A stretch of DNA of 64,000 nucleotides from Conoideocrella luteorostrata (GCA_032433595.1 JASWJB010000071.1:62001-126000), one strand, 5' to 3'; positions 46,327-57,862 are shown, counted from the stretch's first letter. The notes: generated by a model from the letters alone, not told the origin. Made by a program: numbers and translations.

Positions 46327-47018
46327 GTACTGCAACAAAATGGGCAGTGGGACAAAGGGGCTAGCTATTGTGCACAGGGTTAGAGTGCCGACTTCAGGCG
46401 ACGCACAGCGAGACAACGCTAGCAAACTAGTGGACATCAGCAGGGCAAAGCTGGTGGGACGCTGTCGCAATGGGGGCAGCAGACCAAACACAACAGGGAG
46501 GACCTGTAGTGTACTACTCCGCACTGTACTCCGTACCCGCCGAAAGCACCAGGCCAGCCAGCAAATCGGTCTCGACAACACTGAAAACCAGCAGAAAGGC
46601 CGCAGAAGACAGCAGGACGGGGAAGGGTGGCGGCCGCCAATGTCGAAGTGGCGATTGGGGATTAGCTATGGATTGGGCTGATTGATCGGGGGTCTGGTGT
46701 TACCTGTTGGTTGCTTGTTTTTTTGCTTGTCTCATTACCTTCAGCCGTGCTGCGTAACTAAGTTCACCACAGCCGCCTGCCTTGCTGCCCTGCTGCCTCG
46801 TTCCGGCCTCCGTTCCGGCCCCTTCTCAATTTCCATCCCGCCTAGTTATCCCACCAGACGCTTTCCGCTCATCAGCATTCAAATTCAAACTTCCCAACAA
46901 ACAAACACTACTACTACTTACTGTCCTTTGCGCCAACGCAGCTGTCGTGCACACAACTTTGTTTTACGGCTCCCCTCCCATTACTTTCTTTTCTACTTTA
47001 TCTCCAATCTTAATTTCG

Positions 47019-47615
47019 GTACGTACGTCTCAGGTCCAGCCCATGTTGAAGATGTGCTGTCCTTGCCTGCTCGCTTGCCTGCTTTGCTGCTCCTGTTGCA
47101 ACGCGCCCCTCCCTCCCCTCTGTCGTCATGGCAAGGAATGGAAGCTCGTGATGGCCACTCCCCGCCGCAGGCCTTCACAGTGGCCAAAGAATTGCTCCCC
47201 ACACTGCTGAATATATCGAAGTCATTGCACTTACGATTTTCGCACATGCTTGATACGCTCGATTCGAGACGCGGACTCGTCCGCCCCGACTTCCTTCGAG
47301 GTCGCTGTTCGTTGAACCCCACCACGGCGAGAATGGCTGATGAGTGGGGATGACGCGAAAGCAGACACAGCCTCCCGTCGCCTCGACTTATGGAGTTCTC
47401 GTTGCTTCCTGCCGTTGTGCGGACTTGTCGTATCTCTGACGTGTTGATATATGGAGTGTGCGGCTGCAAATACGGCCTCTGAACGCTTTCCTGCCCCAAC
47501 TGGAGACCACAGACACCGCTGTGTGGTCTCACCGAGGCTACGCATATCACCAGCGTCTACCTGCGAAACACTTCCACATCAGTCTTGCGCTAACGCACAA
47601 TTGCTCTCTTAACAG
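47019..47615 (+). promoter_or_regulatory. Probable 5'-UTR intron of the 14-3-3 gene
   Basis: A donor (GGTACGTACG at 47019) lies in a pyrimidine-rich leader. A good branch site (GCGCTAACGC at about 47590) with TTAACAG ending at 47615 lies 18 bp before the 14-3-3 ATG. The acceptor is convincing; the choice of donor is less so. Confidence 0.45.
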
Positions 47616-47633
47616 TTCCAAAACACCGTCAAA

Positions 47634-48733
47634 ATGGGTCACGAAGATGCTGTCTACCTGGCCAAGCTCGCCGAGCAGGCTGAGCGATACGAAGGTTCGT
47701 CACGTTGTCTCACCTGCCACTAATTGACTACGAACGCCTGGCGCTGACCTGCCCGGTGTTTATCTAGAGATGGTCGACAACATGAAGATTGTCGCCTCTG
47801 AGGACCGCGATCTGACCGTCGAGGAGCGCAACCTTCTCTCCGTTGCCTACAAGAATGTCATTGGTGCTCGCCGTGCTTCGTGGAGAATAGTCACTTCTAT
47901 TGAGCAAAAGGAGGAGTCTAAGGGCAACTCATCCCAGGTTACCCTCATCAAGGAGTACCGACAGAAGATTGAAGCCGAGCTTGCCAAGATTTGCGACGAT
48001 ATCCTGGAGGTCCTTGACCAGCACCTGATCCCCTCCGCCAAGTCTGGCGAGTCCAAGGTCTTCTACCACAAGATGTAAGTTTCTGCGCTCAATTGTGTTC
48101 CTATACCGTTTCGATACGATCGCCTGACCATGTTATTTTCCTCTTTTTTAGGAAGGGTGACTACCACCGCTACCTCGCCGAGTTTGCCATTGGTGACCGC
48201 CGCAAGGAATCTGCCGACCTCTCTCTTGAGGCCTACAAGGCTGCCACTGAGGTTGCTCAGACTGAGCTCCCTCCTACTCACCCCATCCGCTTGGGTCTTG
48301 CCCTCAACTTCTCCGTCTTCTACTACGAGATCCTCAACGCTCCCGATCAGGCTTGCCATCTGGCTAAGCAGGCTTTCGATGACGCTATTGCTGGTATGAA
48401 AAGCTACCGTCCAATCTTATCCACACAACATAGTCTTGTTTTCTGACATGTGCGGCTAACGACTCTATCACAGAGCTTGACACATTGAGTGAGGAGAGCT
48501 ACAAGGACTCTACTCTCATTATGCAGCTCCTCCGTGATAACTTGGTATGTGTCTAGGCAATGAAGAGACTTGGAGCGACCTTGCTGATTTTCGTGTAGAC
48601 TCTGTGGACTTCGTCCGAGGCTGAGACCGCTACTGCTGCTCAGAGCGGCGATGCTCCTTCGAAGGACGACACTACCACTGCCGCCGCTGCCGAGCCTGCC
48701 ACCTCTGCTGAAGAGACCAAGGCTACTGAGTAA
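47634..48733 (+). CDS. bmh1: 14-3-3 protein
   Basis: Exons 47634-47694, 47768-48074, 48152-48393, 48474-48544 and 48599-48733 code 271 residues. The sequence is typical throughout: [20 protein letters not shown], then EEMVDNMK, the phosphoserine-binding pocket residues in the RRASWR region, [20 protein letters not shown], and [15 protein letters not shown] variable Ala/Thr/Glu-rich tail comes last. 14-3-3 dimers bind phosphorylated partners and regulate signalling, growth and metabolism. The two sections that join at 48074/48152 split one Met codon. The upstream leader seems to carry a long intron, common for strongly expressed fungal genes. Confidence 0.98.
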
Positions 48734-49205
48734 AATTGATGATTATTCTGCCAACATATAAGCTTTGATCACTATGGTATCGAGCGGGCTGGTGTCTACG
48801 GAGTGGACGGAAGACTCGTGTTCTTTTTTTATCAAGTGCCCCGGCATCTTTTAGGTAAACGCGCGTATACAATGAATGGAGACGTCGAATTATGCTCCTA
48901 CGGACTGGCACGTGGGCCTAAAGGAAAGCATTTGTTTTGGAAGGTTTGCTTTTAGACTTTAATGCGTGAGACCGTCTGGACAAATAAAAAATACTAAAAT
49001 TGCTTTCAACCCAATTTATAAGGATAGTTCAAAGTCTTTGCTCTAATGTGACGAATGCCCCTAACAAGGGTCTTGTCCAATCCAGCCAGTAACAATCGTC
49101 TCTATCGATTCCTTCGCCGCAGTGATATCTGAGAATGTTATTCGGGCATAGGCGAGGGTGACCGACGTTTTCAATACCACCCTCAACATGATGCCGAAAT
49201 ATTTG
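48734..49205. other. Convergent 3' region between 14-3-3 and dph4
   Basis: Only 3' flanks were recognised here. Confidence 0.55.
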
Positions 49206-49769
49206 TCAGCTTTTGTCTATTTTATCTTCATGTAACGCCGTTTCATCACCTATAACTGCAAAGTGCACCCTTAACCAAAGACTACAATCCTGACAGCCAA
49301 CCAGTAATACACCTTCATCCTCCACCTCAATCAAATCCTCTTCTCCAAACAAGTAGCCCATGTTATTTCCACAGCGACATGGCCTGTGCCACCTGTTTTT
49401 GTCATCATCGAAAGGGAGATCATCCAAGTCCACGTTCTCGACGCCCGTTTGGAACTTTGGCGACGAAGTTCCAGCTAGTGACTGTGCTTGGCGAAGAAAT
49501 GCATCATATTCTGCACGTTGGATGGGCGAGGAAAGAACCGCGAATGCTGTTGTAATTTGGTCGATGGCGTATATGTTGGATCTGGAATTTGAGTCTGTTG
49601 ATGAACTAGGAGAAGATGTGCTTTTGTCAGGGTGATGGCGAAGAAGGGCTCTGTGGTAAGCTTTCTTTATAAGTGCCGAGGGGTTCTGGTGAGAATCGTC
49701 GAGGATGGCGGGAGTGATGTCTAGGATAGCATAATGCGTTGGTTGGTTGGTGAGATCTTGCATATTCAT
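49206..49769 (-). CDS. dph4: Diphthamide biosynthesis protein 4 (J-domain, CSL zinc finger)
   Basis: A single-exon gene of 187 residues. An N-terminal J domain (about 10-92) has the HPD motif at 46-48 (LLRHHPDKS). After a short linker comes a DPH-type (CSL) zinc finger: Cys131 and Cys133 in RPCRCGNNMGY, then Cys159 and Cys162 in VGCQDCSLWLRV. This combination is specific to Dph4/Jjj3, which supplies iron or electrons and chaperone activity to the first step of diphthamide synthesis on eEF2. A second ATG two codons in could also serve as the start. Confidence 0.94.
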   Translation of the reverse strand: MNMQDLTNQPTHYAILDITPAILDDSHQNPSALIKKAYHRALLRHHPDKSTSSPSSSTDSNSRSNIYAIDQITTAFAVLSSPIQRAEYDAFLRQAQSLAGTSSPKFQTGVENVDLDDLPFDDDKNRWHRPCRCGNNMGYLFGEEDLIEVEDEGVLLVGCQDCSLWLRVHFAVIGDETALHEDKIDKS

Positions 49770-50234
49770 TCCATACGAAACAAAATAAACACTTTTAGAT
49801 TGGGTTTACTTTTTTTTCGGGGAGCCCGGGGCGGGCGAGCACTTGTTTGTTCTCACGAGATTGGTAACTTGTAGTGTCGTTTGAGTTTGGTGCTTGGTTT
49901 TCGATATCACGTGATGTCGTGATGGAGGTTGAAATATTTTACTTGTTTCACGAAGTGTAGATGAGAATCAGTTTGGAATAAGAATTGATAGACGGGAGGA
50001 ATGATTATCGAAGTCTCGATTATGTGTTTGATTTGCAGGACTTTGGTATCGAGGTTTGCTCCAGATTGAAAGCCAACTACGAATAAGTTTAACCTTGGTA
50101 TAGCATCTTGAATTTGGGTATGAAGATTTCTTTCTTTCATGGTCTTGTGGTTGTACATAGAAATACATGGTGAATATATTTACACTGCCTATTTGTTTTG
50201 CGGCGGAAACTGCTCATGGCGTGGTAGTTGTGAT
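49770..50234. other. Intergenic region between dph4 and the mL59 gene
   Basis: Upstream of dph4 and downstream of the mL59 gene. AT-rich; no gene was recognised. Confidence 0.55.
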
Positions 50235-50878
50235 TTATTTTGGCCATTTGGTCCAATTTCTCTTTCCAACCTGTTCCGTCTGGTTAGCCATGCAATTATA
50301 TATTGTAAGGTGGTTTTAACTCCTAGGCTTAAAAAAAAAATTGATACTTACTCTCTTCCAGGCCTTGATCAGTTTTGGCATCTCCATCATTGCTTTCCTT
50401 CTGTCTTCCATCCTGTATTCCGAATCATGTTAGTTTACTGCTGTCAGGTACCAAGGAATTTTGGGAATGCATTCGTCAGGCGGTCAAGTGAAACGTACTT
50501 TGCAATCATGTGCCGTTCGTGAATGTGACCCTTGACCTTCTGTCCCACGCCGGTACCCTTTACTCTCAAGCCATGCTCAACGCGATGGGCAAGACGGTAT
50601 TCGGTTCCCTTGGTCGTTTCTGGTAAAAGTTCTTCGATGCCATGCTCACGTGCCATCTGCACCAGTTGTGCCTGTCGACGGGATGAGTACACGGGATCCT
50701 GCCACTTGCCCGTGACGGGGTGCTTGATAAATCGAAAAGGATCAGGCCGTTGCTGTTGGAAGTGAGTCGGAGCAGCGCCCGTGGGCTGAAGAGATGCGGG
50801 TGGCCATCGGGCAAAGAACCGCAGCAGGGGCTCGGGCAGCGTCTTGGCTAGCTGTGAGTATTTGGTTGCGGAGGCCAT
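50235..50878 (-). CDS. mrpl25: Mitochondrial large ribosomal subunit protein mL59 (MrpL25)
   Basis: Exons 50878-50499, 50412-50352 and 50270-50235 give 158 residues. The protein begins MASATKYSQLAKTLPEPLLR, then FFARWPPASLQP, and has the conserved core NPF-like PDPFRFIKHPVTGKWQDPVYSSRRQ (in two parts), REHGIEELLPE, and a basic tail. The order of conserved pieces (FF.R.PP, KHPVT, DP.YS.RR, GVEEFLP) matches yeast Mrpl25. It is part of the fungal mitoribosome large subunit. The last exon codes twelve codons ending KWPK. It is divergent from prp28 with 394 bp between start codons. Confidence 0.88.
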
Positions 50879-51272
50879 TGCGTCTTGTCACGATACGACC
50901 CAGCTGGCAGTGGGCAAGAGCATTGGTTGGAAAAGGCGACAATGTGCAGGGCAAGGTTGTTGCCGAACGAGATAGATTGGATTGGGTCGGATCGCGAGCT
51001 GTCGTCGGAAATCTGTCGAGGCTGCGCTTGGCGACCTTTTGGTGGACCCCTGCTCCCGCACTGCAGTCCACCGCAGTGTGCGTTAGCTGATTGGCTGGGT
51101 CGCCTTGAGAAGTTTCCACAGCCTTGCCTAAGGTGCTGCTGCCCTGGCCGATGGTGGTCACTTTCTTTCTCTTTAACTTGCGACTTTTAATCACTGTTTT
51201 GCCTTGACTTTTGAACCTGAATACCTTGGCGAGTCTGTCTACTGCACTGGAGCAACAGTAGCAGCCCAAAGA
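50879..51272. other. Bidirectional promoter between mL59 and prp28
   Basis: 394 bp lie between two divergent start codons, so both promoters must lie here or overlap the leaders. No TACGGAGTA motif is present. Confidence 0.6.
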
Positions 51273-53432
51273 ATGCCCCTCGACGTAGAGGAGATCCTGC
51301 GGCAAAAAAAGGCAGCTGATGCTGTCGCCGCAAAGCCTCGCTTCATCCCCAAAGCACAGCGCGAACGCCTTGCAGCCGATAAAGCCAAGCAGGAGGAAGA
51401 GGAGAAAAAGCGAAAAGCTGCAGAAGAAGCGCAAAAGCGGAGAGACGACGAAAGAAAATGGGAGGCGCGATCAAACGGAGCCGCCTCGTCGAGAGCGGCA
51501 GCGCCTCTATCGACAAACGGAATCAACAATGGCCTGGCGCAAGTCCCCACGGGGCCTCGGTCCATGAACCGAGCAAAAGGGGAAAAGAGGGAAAAAGTAA
51601 ACGGGGAGAAGAAAACTGCCGAAGATATTGAAGCTACACTGCTACGGTCGCGGTACTTGGGACCTCAGGTAAACGAGCAGTCTGGGTTCTCAGCCAAAAA
51701 GAAGCGCATGCGCACGACGGAGAAGAAGTTTAATTTTGAATGGGATCTTGAAGATGATACGTCTCGGGATAACGACCCTATATACCAGAACCAGATTGTC
51801 AACAGGGGCTTTTCGCTGGCGGGAGTCGGCGGAGAGTTTGACGAGGAAGCAGAGAGGAGAGCGCGGAAGCGCGCGAGGTTGATTGAAGAACGGGATGTTG
51901 AGAACGGAAAGGAGCGTGCAAAGGGAATCATGGAGGACTTCTACCGGGCGAGGGCGAAAGCCAAGGAGAGAGCCGAGAGGACCGGTCTTGGACGACACTG
52001 GTCAGAGAAGAGGCTGGAGGAGATGCGAGAACGAGACTGGAGAATATTCAAGGAGGATTTTGGTATATCCACCAAGGGTGGTGCTATTCCTGATCCCATG
52101 CGCAGCTGGGAAGAGTCTGGGCTGCCGAGACGACTGCTTAATATCGTGGATCGAGTGGGCTACAAGGAGCCTTCGCCAATTCAAAGAGCGGCCATACCTA
52201 TTGCCTTGCAGGCTCGGGATCTCATCGGTGTCGCTGTCACCGGTTCCGGAAAGACAGCGGCCTTCCTACTTCCACTCCTTGTCTATATCTCTGACCTCCC
52301 TCCCCTTACTGAAGTTAACAAAAATGACGGCCCTTACGCCCTCATCCTCGCGCCAACCCGTGAACTGGTCCAGCAAATCGAGACGGAAGCCAGGAAGTTC
52401 GCCGAGCCACTTGGGTTCCGCAGTGTAAGCATTGTTGGTGGCCACTCCCTCGAAGAACAAGCCTATGCGCTGAGAAACGGCTCGGAGATCATTGTCGCCA
52501 CACCAGGTCGTCTCGTAGACTGCATTGAACGGAGACTACTCGTCCTCTCGCAATGCTGCTACATCATCATGGATGAAGCTGATCGCATGATTGATCTCGG
52601 TTTCGAAGATTCTGTCAATAAGATTCTCGACGCACTGCCCGTTACCAATGAGAAGCCCGATACGGATGATGCAGAGAATGCCCAACTCATGAAGAGCTAC
52701 CTTGGCGGCAGGGACAAATACCGCCAGACCATGATGTATACGGCCACTATGCCCCCCCTCGTGGAGCGCATCGCCAAGAAGTATCTCCGTCGTCCTGCTA
52801 CGGCAACAATAGGAAATGCAGGAGAAGCCGTTGACACTGTTGAGCAACGCGTCGAGTTTGTGTCCGGCGAAGACCGCCGCAAGAAGAGATTGCAGGAGAT
52901 TCTGGCCAGGGATGAATTTGCTCCACCCATTATTGTGTTCGTCAATATCAAGAGGAATTGTGACGCTGTGGCCCGAGATATCAAGTCCATGGGCTGGTCG
53001 ACGGTCACGCTTCACGGATCCAAGACACAGGAACAGCGTGAAGCAGCGCTGGCTTCGGTGCGGTCCGGACAAACGCAGGTTCTTGTTGCTACGGACTTGG
53101 CTGGTCGTGGTATTGATGTTTCGGACGTTTCTCTTGTTGTCAACTTCAACATGGCCATGAGTATTGAGAGCTATACCCATCGTATTGGTCGTACGGGTCG
53201 TGCTGGGAAGAGCGGTGTGGCCATTACGTTCCTGGGCAACGAGGATGCCGATGTTATGTATGACTTGAGACAGATGCTAAGCAAGAGCGCTATTTCAAAG
53301 GTGCCGGACGAGTTGAAGAGGCATGAGGCGGCGCAGTCGAAGCCTGTCAGGGGAGGCGGCGCTTCTCGGAAGAACGATGAAGGGCACGGTGGTGGTGGTG
53401 GTGGCGGTGGCGGAGGGAAGGGCGGATGGTAA
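51273..53432 (+). CDS. prp28: Pre-mRNA splicing DEAD-box helicase Prp28
   Basis: One exon, 719 residues. The start MPLDVEEILRQKKAADA is the first ATG of the frame and matches the conserved Prp28 beginning. The charged N-terminal region (about 1-270) includes KKFNFEWDLEDDTS, NRGFSLAGVGGE and the basic RERDWRIFKEDFGI segment. The helicase core follows: motif I AVTGSGKT (about 320-327), PTRELV, TPGR, DEAD (about 434-437), TAT in place of SAT as usual in this family, and HRIGRTGRAGK near 635. Prp28 displaces U1 from the 5' splice site to let U6 in. The C-terminus ends in a run of glycines before GKGGW. The lack of introns in such a long gene stands out among these multi-exon neighbours. Confidence 0.97.
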   Translation: MPLDVEEILRQKKAADAVAAKPRFIPKAQRERLAADKAKQEEEEKKRKAAEEAQKRRDDERKWEARSNGAASSRAAAPLSTNGINNGLAQVPTGPRSMNRAKGEKREKVNGEKKTAEDIEATLLRSRYLGPQVNEQSGFSAKKKRMRTTEKKFNFEWDLEDDTSRDNDPIYQNQIVNRGFSLAGVGGEFDEEAERRARKRARLIEERDVENGKERAKGIMEDFYRARAKAKERAERTGLGRHWSEKRLEEMRERDWRIFKEDFGISTKGGAIPDPMRSWEESGLPRRLLNIVDRVGYKEPSPIQRAAIPIALQARDLIGVAVTGSGKTAAFLLPLLVYISDLPPLTEVNKNDGPYALILAPTRELVQQIETEARKFAEPLGFRSVSIVGGHSLEEQAYALRNGSEIIVATPGRLVDCIERRLLVLSQCCYIIMDEADRMIDLGFEDSVNKILDALPVTNEKPDTDDAENAQLMKSYLGGRDKYRQTMMYTATMPPLVERIAKKYLRRPATATIGNAGEAVDTVEQRVEFVSGEDRRKKRLQEILARDEFAPPIIVFVNIKRNCDAVARDIKSMGWSTVTLHGSKTQEQREAALASVRSGQTQVLVATDLAGRGIDVSDVSLVVNFNMAMSIESYTHRIGRTGRAGKSGVAITFLGNEDADVMYDLRQMLSKSAISKVPDELKRHEAAQSKPVRGGGASRKNDEGHGGGGGGGGGGKGGW

Positions 53433-53654
53433 AGAGTGGTCGATTGTACATATATATTAAAAAAATAGCCACCTTATCATTTAATAAAATTTAAATAAAG
53501 CGAGCAACCAACCAGTCGTTTGATATCACGACTGCATAGTATATTGGTGCAGCATGTGTCTCTCTATATCTTTGCAGGAAGCACGTCTGTAGTAAGATAG
53601 AGAGCAAAAACATCTTGATTCTTATTTAATTATCTTGTTATTTAGTTGAACTTT

Positions 53655-56600
53655 TTACTCTAGCTTCAGCTGCTCAAATTGCTTAATGGTCTCCTCAAAA
53701 CTGACAACCTCCTGCCGAGCATCAGCCAGTTTTTGCTCATCTTGTTCTCGAACAGCCGTCGACACCTTCTCCTTGTAGCTGGGGTCCAACAAGATCTTCT
53801 CCTGCTTCTGGATGCTCATCTTGGCCTTCTCCAGCTTCTTCTGGGCTTTGGTAATCTCGGCGTCCATGTCGACACGACCCTTGACGTGGAGGAAGACGGC
53901 AACGGACGTGGAGACGGGATAGGCTACACACCCGGCGGGACGAGGAGCATCAGGTCCAATGACCTGCATGGTCTTGACGCTCTTGCCACTGAGGGACTTG
54001 ATTGACGAAACCTCGGCGTTGCAGGTCTTCATTGCAGCATTGTTGTAGGCTTGAACGAAGACTAAGGGAAATGATTATTAGTACCGTGCTATACTGCACC
54101 GTGCGCGGATTGTATTCATGGTCTGCCTGGGCACGTCGGGGCTTTGCTTACCTTCAGCATTTTCCTTAAGGGAGTACTCGGACATGAGCGATCTGGCTGC
54201 CTTGGAGCAGGCCAAGACAAGCTCGTAAGCAGCCTCAGACTCTGGGTCGTCCAGAACAGGGCTGTACTGTGGATACTTGGCCAACATGATTGACTTGGTA
54301 GTGTCATTCGGTCGGCGAGGCATTCTCTGCCACATCTCTTCAGTGATGTAGGGCATGAATGGGTGGATCAGCGTCAAAGCCGCGTCGAGAGCAGTGTACA
54401 AGGTCTGGAGGGCAGACTGGCGCTCTTCCTCTGTACCATCGCGAATAATGGCTTTCGAGTTCTCAATGTAGACATCGCAAAGCTCCGCATACCAGTACTT
54501 ATAGACGATGATGGTGGATTTTTGGAATTCACGGTCCGCAATGGCGATGTTCAAATCTCTAGCGGCGCTGTTCATCTTGTGAAGAATCCATCGCTCAGCC
54601 AATGTCTTGCCGCGAATGGCGCCATCCTTGGCAGGGACAAACCCTTCAGGCAAGCTGCCAAGGACATACTTGGTGGCTTGGAACTATACAGTATGGTTAG
54701 GCAAGTCTTCTCGCGCAATAATCCGTCAGTATTTTACTTACGATCTTGTTACAAAACTTGCGGTATCCATGAACACTAGGAATGGCATTGTCAGTAAACC
54801 AGAGCATTATTGATACTCAGGACGAATGACTTACACCTTGATATCCAGGTTGATGTCTCCACCACCAGTTGTGGAATTAATCATGGTGAATCGCAGGGCA
54901 TCGGCACCGCATTGGGGAATCCCGTCAGGGAAAGCAGTCTTTTGATACTTGGTAGCCTTTTCGACCTCACTTGGATGCATGTTCCCTTGGAGGAGTTTCG
55001 CATGAAGTTCCTCCAACTTGATACCTGAGATGACATCAAGAGGATCAATGACATTGCCTAAACTCTTGCTCATTTTTCTGCCTTCTGAATCACGGATAAG
55101 GCTGTGACAGAAGACCTCGCTGAACGGAATCTTGCCAGTCATCTTCAGGCCCAGAGTGATCATGCGGGCAATCCAAAAAAACAGAATATCCCATCCAGTC
55201 TCGAGTACGGTGGTGGGATACAGCGTGTCCAGGTCATGGGTCTGGTTCGGCCAGCCAAGGGTACTGAAAGGCCAAAGACCTGAAGAGAACCAAGCTACGT
55301 ACGATACATGTTAATACAGATTTAATGAAAGCCGAGATTGGAACATGGCAACCTACTGTCAAGAACGTCTTCGTCTTGTTCTAGTGTAAACTTCTTGCCT
55401 GGAAGAGCAGCAGCAGCCTTCTTCTCAGCCTCTTCACGAGTTCGGCCGGAGAACCAGAGCTTGTCATCTCCGGTTTCTTTGGCAACACCTTCAATATTAG
55501 CAAAGTAGACGGGGCAGCGATGACCCCACCACAACTGCCTGCTAATACACCAGTCATTGATACCCTCGAGCCATCGGAAGTAGCTTCTCTCAGCTGTGTC
55601 GGGTCTGATTTTGATCTTGCCATCTCGGACGACTTGCATGGCAGGCTCAGCAAGCTCCTTCATGCGAACCCACCACTGGGGTTTCATGATAGGTTCAATA
55701 ACATCATTGGACTTTATGCATAACGGGACCTTCATGGCGTTATCTTTTTTATCAACGTACAAGCCCTTCTTCTTGAGAGCATCTTGGATAGAGTACCGGA
55801 CATCGAAACGCCTCTGGCCTTCGAATGGACCAGCATTCTCATTCATCAAACCATTATCCGTGAGGATATTAATGAATTCCAGTTTGTGCTTCTCTCCGAG
55901 ATTAAAATCGTTGGGGTCATGAGCCGGTGTCAGCTTGACGGCGCCGGTTCCGAATTCCATCTCGACATACTCATCGGCAATAATGGGCAGCTTGCGACCG
56001 GGGATGAAAGGGTGGACGGCGTTCCTGCCAACGAGATGCTTATACCGAGCATCGCTAGGGTGAACAGCAATACCGGAATCGCCCAGCATTGTCTCAATAC
56101 GGGTAGTAGCAACCTCAACGGTCTCATCTGAGCCCTCAATGGGATATTTGAAGTGAACAATGACACCAAATTCGACCTTCTTCTCATAGCCTGGAACATC
56201 AAGTAAAGTTCGACCAGTGAGCTCCTTGTTGTCAACTTCTAAGTTGGAAAGGGCAGTGTTTAGATGTGTACACCAGTTGACAAGTCGGTTTGCTCTGTAA
56301 ATAATCCCCTCCTCGTGGAGTCGGACAAAAGTCTCAGCAACAGCAGCTGAAAGATTGGCGTCCATGGTGAAGGCTTAAAGTGTAATTAGCGATGCAACTG
56401 ATGAATTAGTGTGACGTATACGTACCCTCTCGGCTCCAGTCAAAAGAGCTACCCATGTGTGTTAGTGCCTTGTTGATGCGCTTATGATAGTCTTCCTTCC
56501 AATCCCAGACAGTCTCGACAAACTTCTCTCTACCGAGATCGTGTCTAGTCTTCTTCTCTGTTCTCCACAGCATCTTCTCAACAACGCTCTGAGTGGCAAT

Positions 56601-57382
56601 TCCTGCGTGGTCGCATCCTGGAAGCCACAATGTTGTCTTTCCATTCATTCGGCTCCATCGGATCATGAGATCCTGCAATGAGTCACCCAGGGCGTGTCCC
56701 ATATGTAGAGACCCGGTGACATTGGGTGGAGGATGGACAATGACGAAGCTGCCGGCTTCCTTGACCTTGCCCTCAGGAGTGAATTCCGGTTTGAAAAAAC
56801 CTTCCTTCTGCCACCAATCATACCACGCTGACTCAACAGCAATAGGGTCGTAGGCCTTGAAATTTGGGTCTTCGAATGATCGAATGCGCTTCTTCTCCCC
56901 AGATGGGGTGTCCTCAACGTATGGTGGAACGACTTCTTCTGTCTTCTTTTCTTTAGCTTTTTTCTCTTTGTTGGCGGCATTCGCAGCCATCTGGGCAGCC
57001 TTGGCCTTCTTCGCCTCAGCTTTGGCTGCTTTCTCTGCTTTCTTTCGATCCTTTTCCACTTTTGCATGGTTGTTAGTTCCTGTTCTAAATGTTTGTTGAT
57101 GCCACACAGAGCATGAAAAGACTTACACTCCTTCTCTGACTTCACCTTGGGAGCTCCATCATTAATACTGGTAGCCGAGACAGCTAGATTGGCAGTCTAT
57201 TGCGTGTCAGTTTCCGTTTTATTCGATTTCGATTTGTTGGATGGAACAGTGCCCGTTCTTACTTCAGCTGCTTCGCTTGCCCCGGCTATACAGTAAATCA
57301 GTTAGCTCATTCCGCATGCAAAAGTAATTTTGACTATTTAATTCATCTTACCCTGGCCTCCTCGCGTAACATTGGTTGCCAT
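53655..57382 (-). CDS. vas1: Valyl-tRNA synthetase, cytosolic start (mitochondrial leader upstream)
   Basis: Exons 57382-57352, 57285-57263, 57196-57127, 57058-56426, 56373-55357, 55294-54835, 54775-54742, 54683-54152 and 54061-53655 give 1068 residues with all phases consistent. After a Lys/Ala-rich extension come the class I motifs: HMGH near residue 159 ([16 protein letters not shown]) and KMSKS near 664. Between them lies the editing (CP1) domain with [16 protein letters not shown]. The anticodon-binding domain and a C-terminal coiled coil ([22 protein letters not shown] in two halves) follow. It charges tRNA-Val. The frame stays open 41 codons upstream of this ATG without another ATG and codes an Arg-rich leader (see findings), suggesting that one gene serves both cytosol and mitochondria. 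Confidence 0.96.
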
Positions 57383-57466
57383 TGCGGCACGTACAGTTGT
57401 CGTCAAAGGTCGTCGTGGGGAAACAGATCGCACTCGAAGTGCTCGAACGGCTAGTCTGAACGTCGT
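57383..57466 (-). other. Candidate non-AUG mitochondrial leader of valyl-tRNA synthetase
   Basis: In frame with the ValRS ATG at 57382 and directly upstream, two tandem ACG codons (57466-57461) open a 28-codon stretch. It contains seven arginines, many Ser, Thr, Val and Ala, and no Asp or Glu, as in mitochondrial presequences (TTFRLAVRALRVRSV at its start). An in-frame TAG at 57508-57506 closes the frame, and no ATG lies between. Non-AUG initiation is inferred. Confidence 0.55.
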
Positions 57467-57862
57467 GCTGAAGACTTTTGGCTGAAGCCCGAGATGTATG
57501 GGCTTCTATGTCCTCGCGAAGTAATTGGATCTCGAATATATAAGCACTGATGACTCAATTTCGAGTCCCGGTGCTAATCCAACTTGATCTGAAATTTTGA
57601 GTCACACAGCGACACCGCACACCCATGCATGAGAAGGTGGGATGAGGAGGGGTCCAAAAATTGTGGCGGTGCAATAGAATGTGTGGATGGCTAAGGGAGC
57701 TTCAGCCACACATCCCCATGTATTCAAGCAGTGAGTGCAACACTATTGATGTCCTTTCCATGATGGGAAGCCGTTCATATTTTTTTCTTTTATAAACAAT
57801 ACAGGAGCCCTTTTCTAAGAGTTGAATCGGTAACTTACCGATAAAAGGCAGATTCCTCCAGC
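57383..57862. promoter_or_regulatory. Bidirectional promoter between vas1 and the mitochondrial unknown gene
   Basis: 480 bp between divergent start codons; the last 84 bp on the vas1 side may be translated as a leader. No motif of the TACGGAGTA family was seen. Confidence 0.5.

Larger units (their letters stand above)
44916..47633. other. Long divergent intergenic region, 14-3-3 leader at its right end
   Basis: No protein-coding gene was recognised. It includes a poly-T tract (about 45618-45640), a perfect 24-bp palindrome (46303-46326), an exact TACTCCGTA at 46527 and pyrimidine-rich runs from about 46760 to 47120. A 223-codon open frame at 46682-47353 spans this pyrimidine-rich leader and lacks protein-like features. 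Confidence 0.6.

Noticed and set aside
46682..47353. 223-codon plus-strand frame upstream of the 14-3-3 gene
   Set aside because: It lies across a pyrimidine-rich leader, giving Leu/Ser/Pro runs that can mimic membrane segments; no conserved protein features.
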